Source: JAHKLT01 sp046197865
Lineage (GTDB): Archaea; Methanobacteriota; Methanobacteria; Methanobacteriales; Methanobacteriaceae
Assembly (NCBI RefSeq): GCF_046197865.1
Contig: NZ_CP166990.1
Coordinates: 1-64,000, forward strand
Length of the DNA: 64,000 nt
Direction: 5' to 3'
The notes beneath the pieces are model-generated. The model worked only from the letters and a program-made list of their open reading frames with translations, did not search any database and was not told the DNA's origin. Positions within the stretch are counted from its first letter, which is position 1. Each line of letters opens with the position of its first letter. The translations under genes and the position numbers were made by a program. Shown piece after piece: positions 63,988 to 64,000 of the stretch.

Positions 63988-64000
63988 GTTTTAGAGTTAA

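Overview
The window is a very AT-rich stretch of a methanogen chromosome, most likely Methanobrevibacter or a close relative in Methanobacteriales. The evidence is a histone, Orc1/Cdc6, D-family DNA polymerase large subunit, RNA polymerase subunits L and F, TFS, the exosome subunit Csl4, O-phosphoseryl-tRNA synthetase, CTP-dependent riboflavin kinase, a methanopterin-linked flavoprotein, a putative pseudomurein-binding protein and three very large Asn-rich adhesin-like proteins. The first base is the A of the cdc6 start codon, so the window may begin at an arbitrary genome origin placed at that gene.

Layout. 1-3.4 kb: cdc6, pyrB, hisG, histone. 3.6-9 kb: accessory DNA with adhesin A, an AbrB/PIN toxin-antitoxin pair and a complete insertion sequence (25-bp perfect inverted repeats, 8-bp target duplication). 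9-16.8 kb: gatA, an order-inverted CobB/CobQ-like protein, ribB-ribK, sepS, a frame-broken lipoprotein gene and an FAH-family hydrolase. 16.8-17.6 kb: a gene-free stretch that I read as holding two homologous small RNA genes and other strong hairpins. 17.7-25.8 kb: tfrA, a second AbrB/PIN pair, an ECF transporter operon, a deoxyadenosine deaminase, a HAD protein and a TIM-barrel protein. 25.9-29.2 kb: adhesin B, an inverted paralogue of adhesin A. 29.5-39.6 kb: information processing (tRNA-Arg, tfs, rpoL, csl4, dph2, hpt, srp54, pus10, rpl21e, rpoF, DUF655, rsmA, a HemK2-like methylase). 39.6-46.5 kb: dapF, lysA, argD, ogg, hisF and the short secG. 46.6-51.2 kb: giant adhesin C. 51.5-64 kb: polC, nrdD, two paralogous membrane proteins around an orphan nucleotidyltransferase, glyA, a DmrB-like flavoprotein, DUF192 and the archaeal SAM synthetase.

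How parts fit. DapF and LysA make lysine and ArgD serves arginine (possibly also lysine) synthesis. RibB and RibK supply flavin, GlyA and the flavoprotein touch tetrahydromethanopterin C1 metabolism, and SAM synthetase with the deoxyadenosine deaminase bracket SAM use and salvage. Most starts are preceded by GGTG, GAGG or GTGAT, matching an anti-SD ending in ATCACCTCC, and several genes use TTG.

The strongest undescribed signals are (1) the paired small RNA candidates at 16.85 and 17.3 kb, each with a TATA box, covarying hairpins and an oligo-T end; (2) an iterated 10-bp palindrome AATAGCTATT found at least eight times; (3) inverted adhesin paralogues sharing promoter, leader and terminator; (4) a PIN toxin lacking one catalytic Asp; and (5) a three-copy AGTTACT array at exact 36-bp spacing in front of the second toxin-antitoxin operon.
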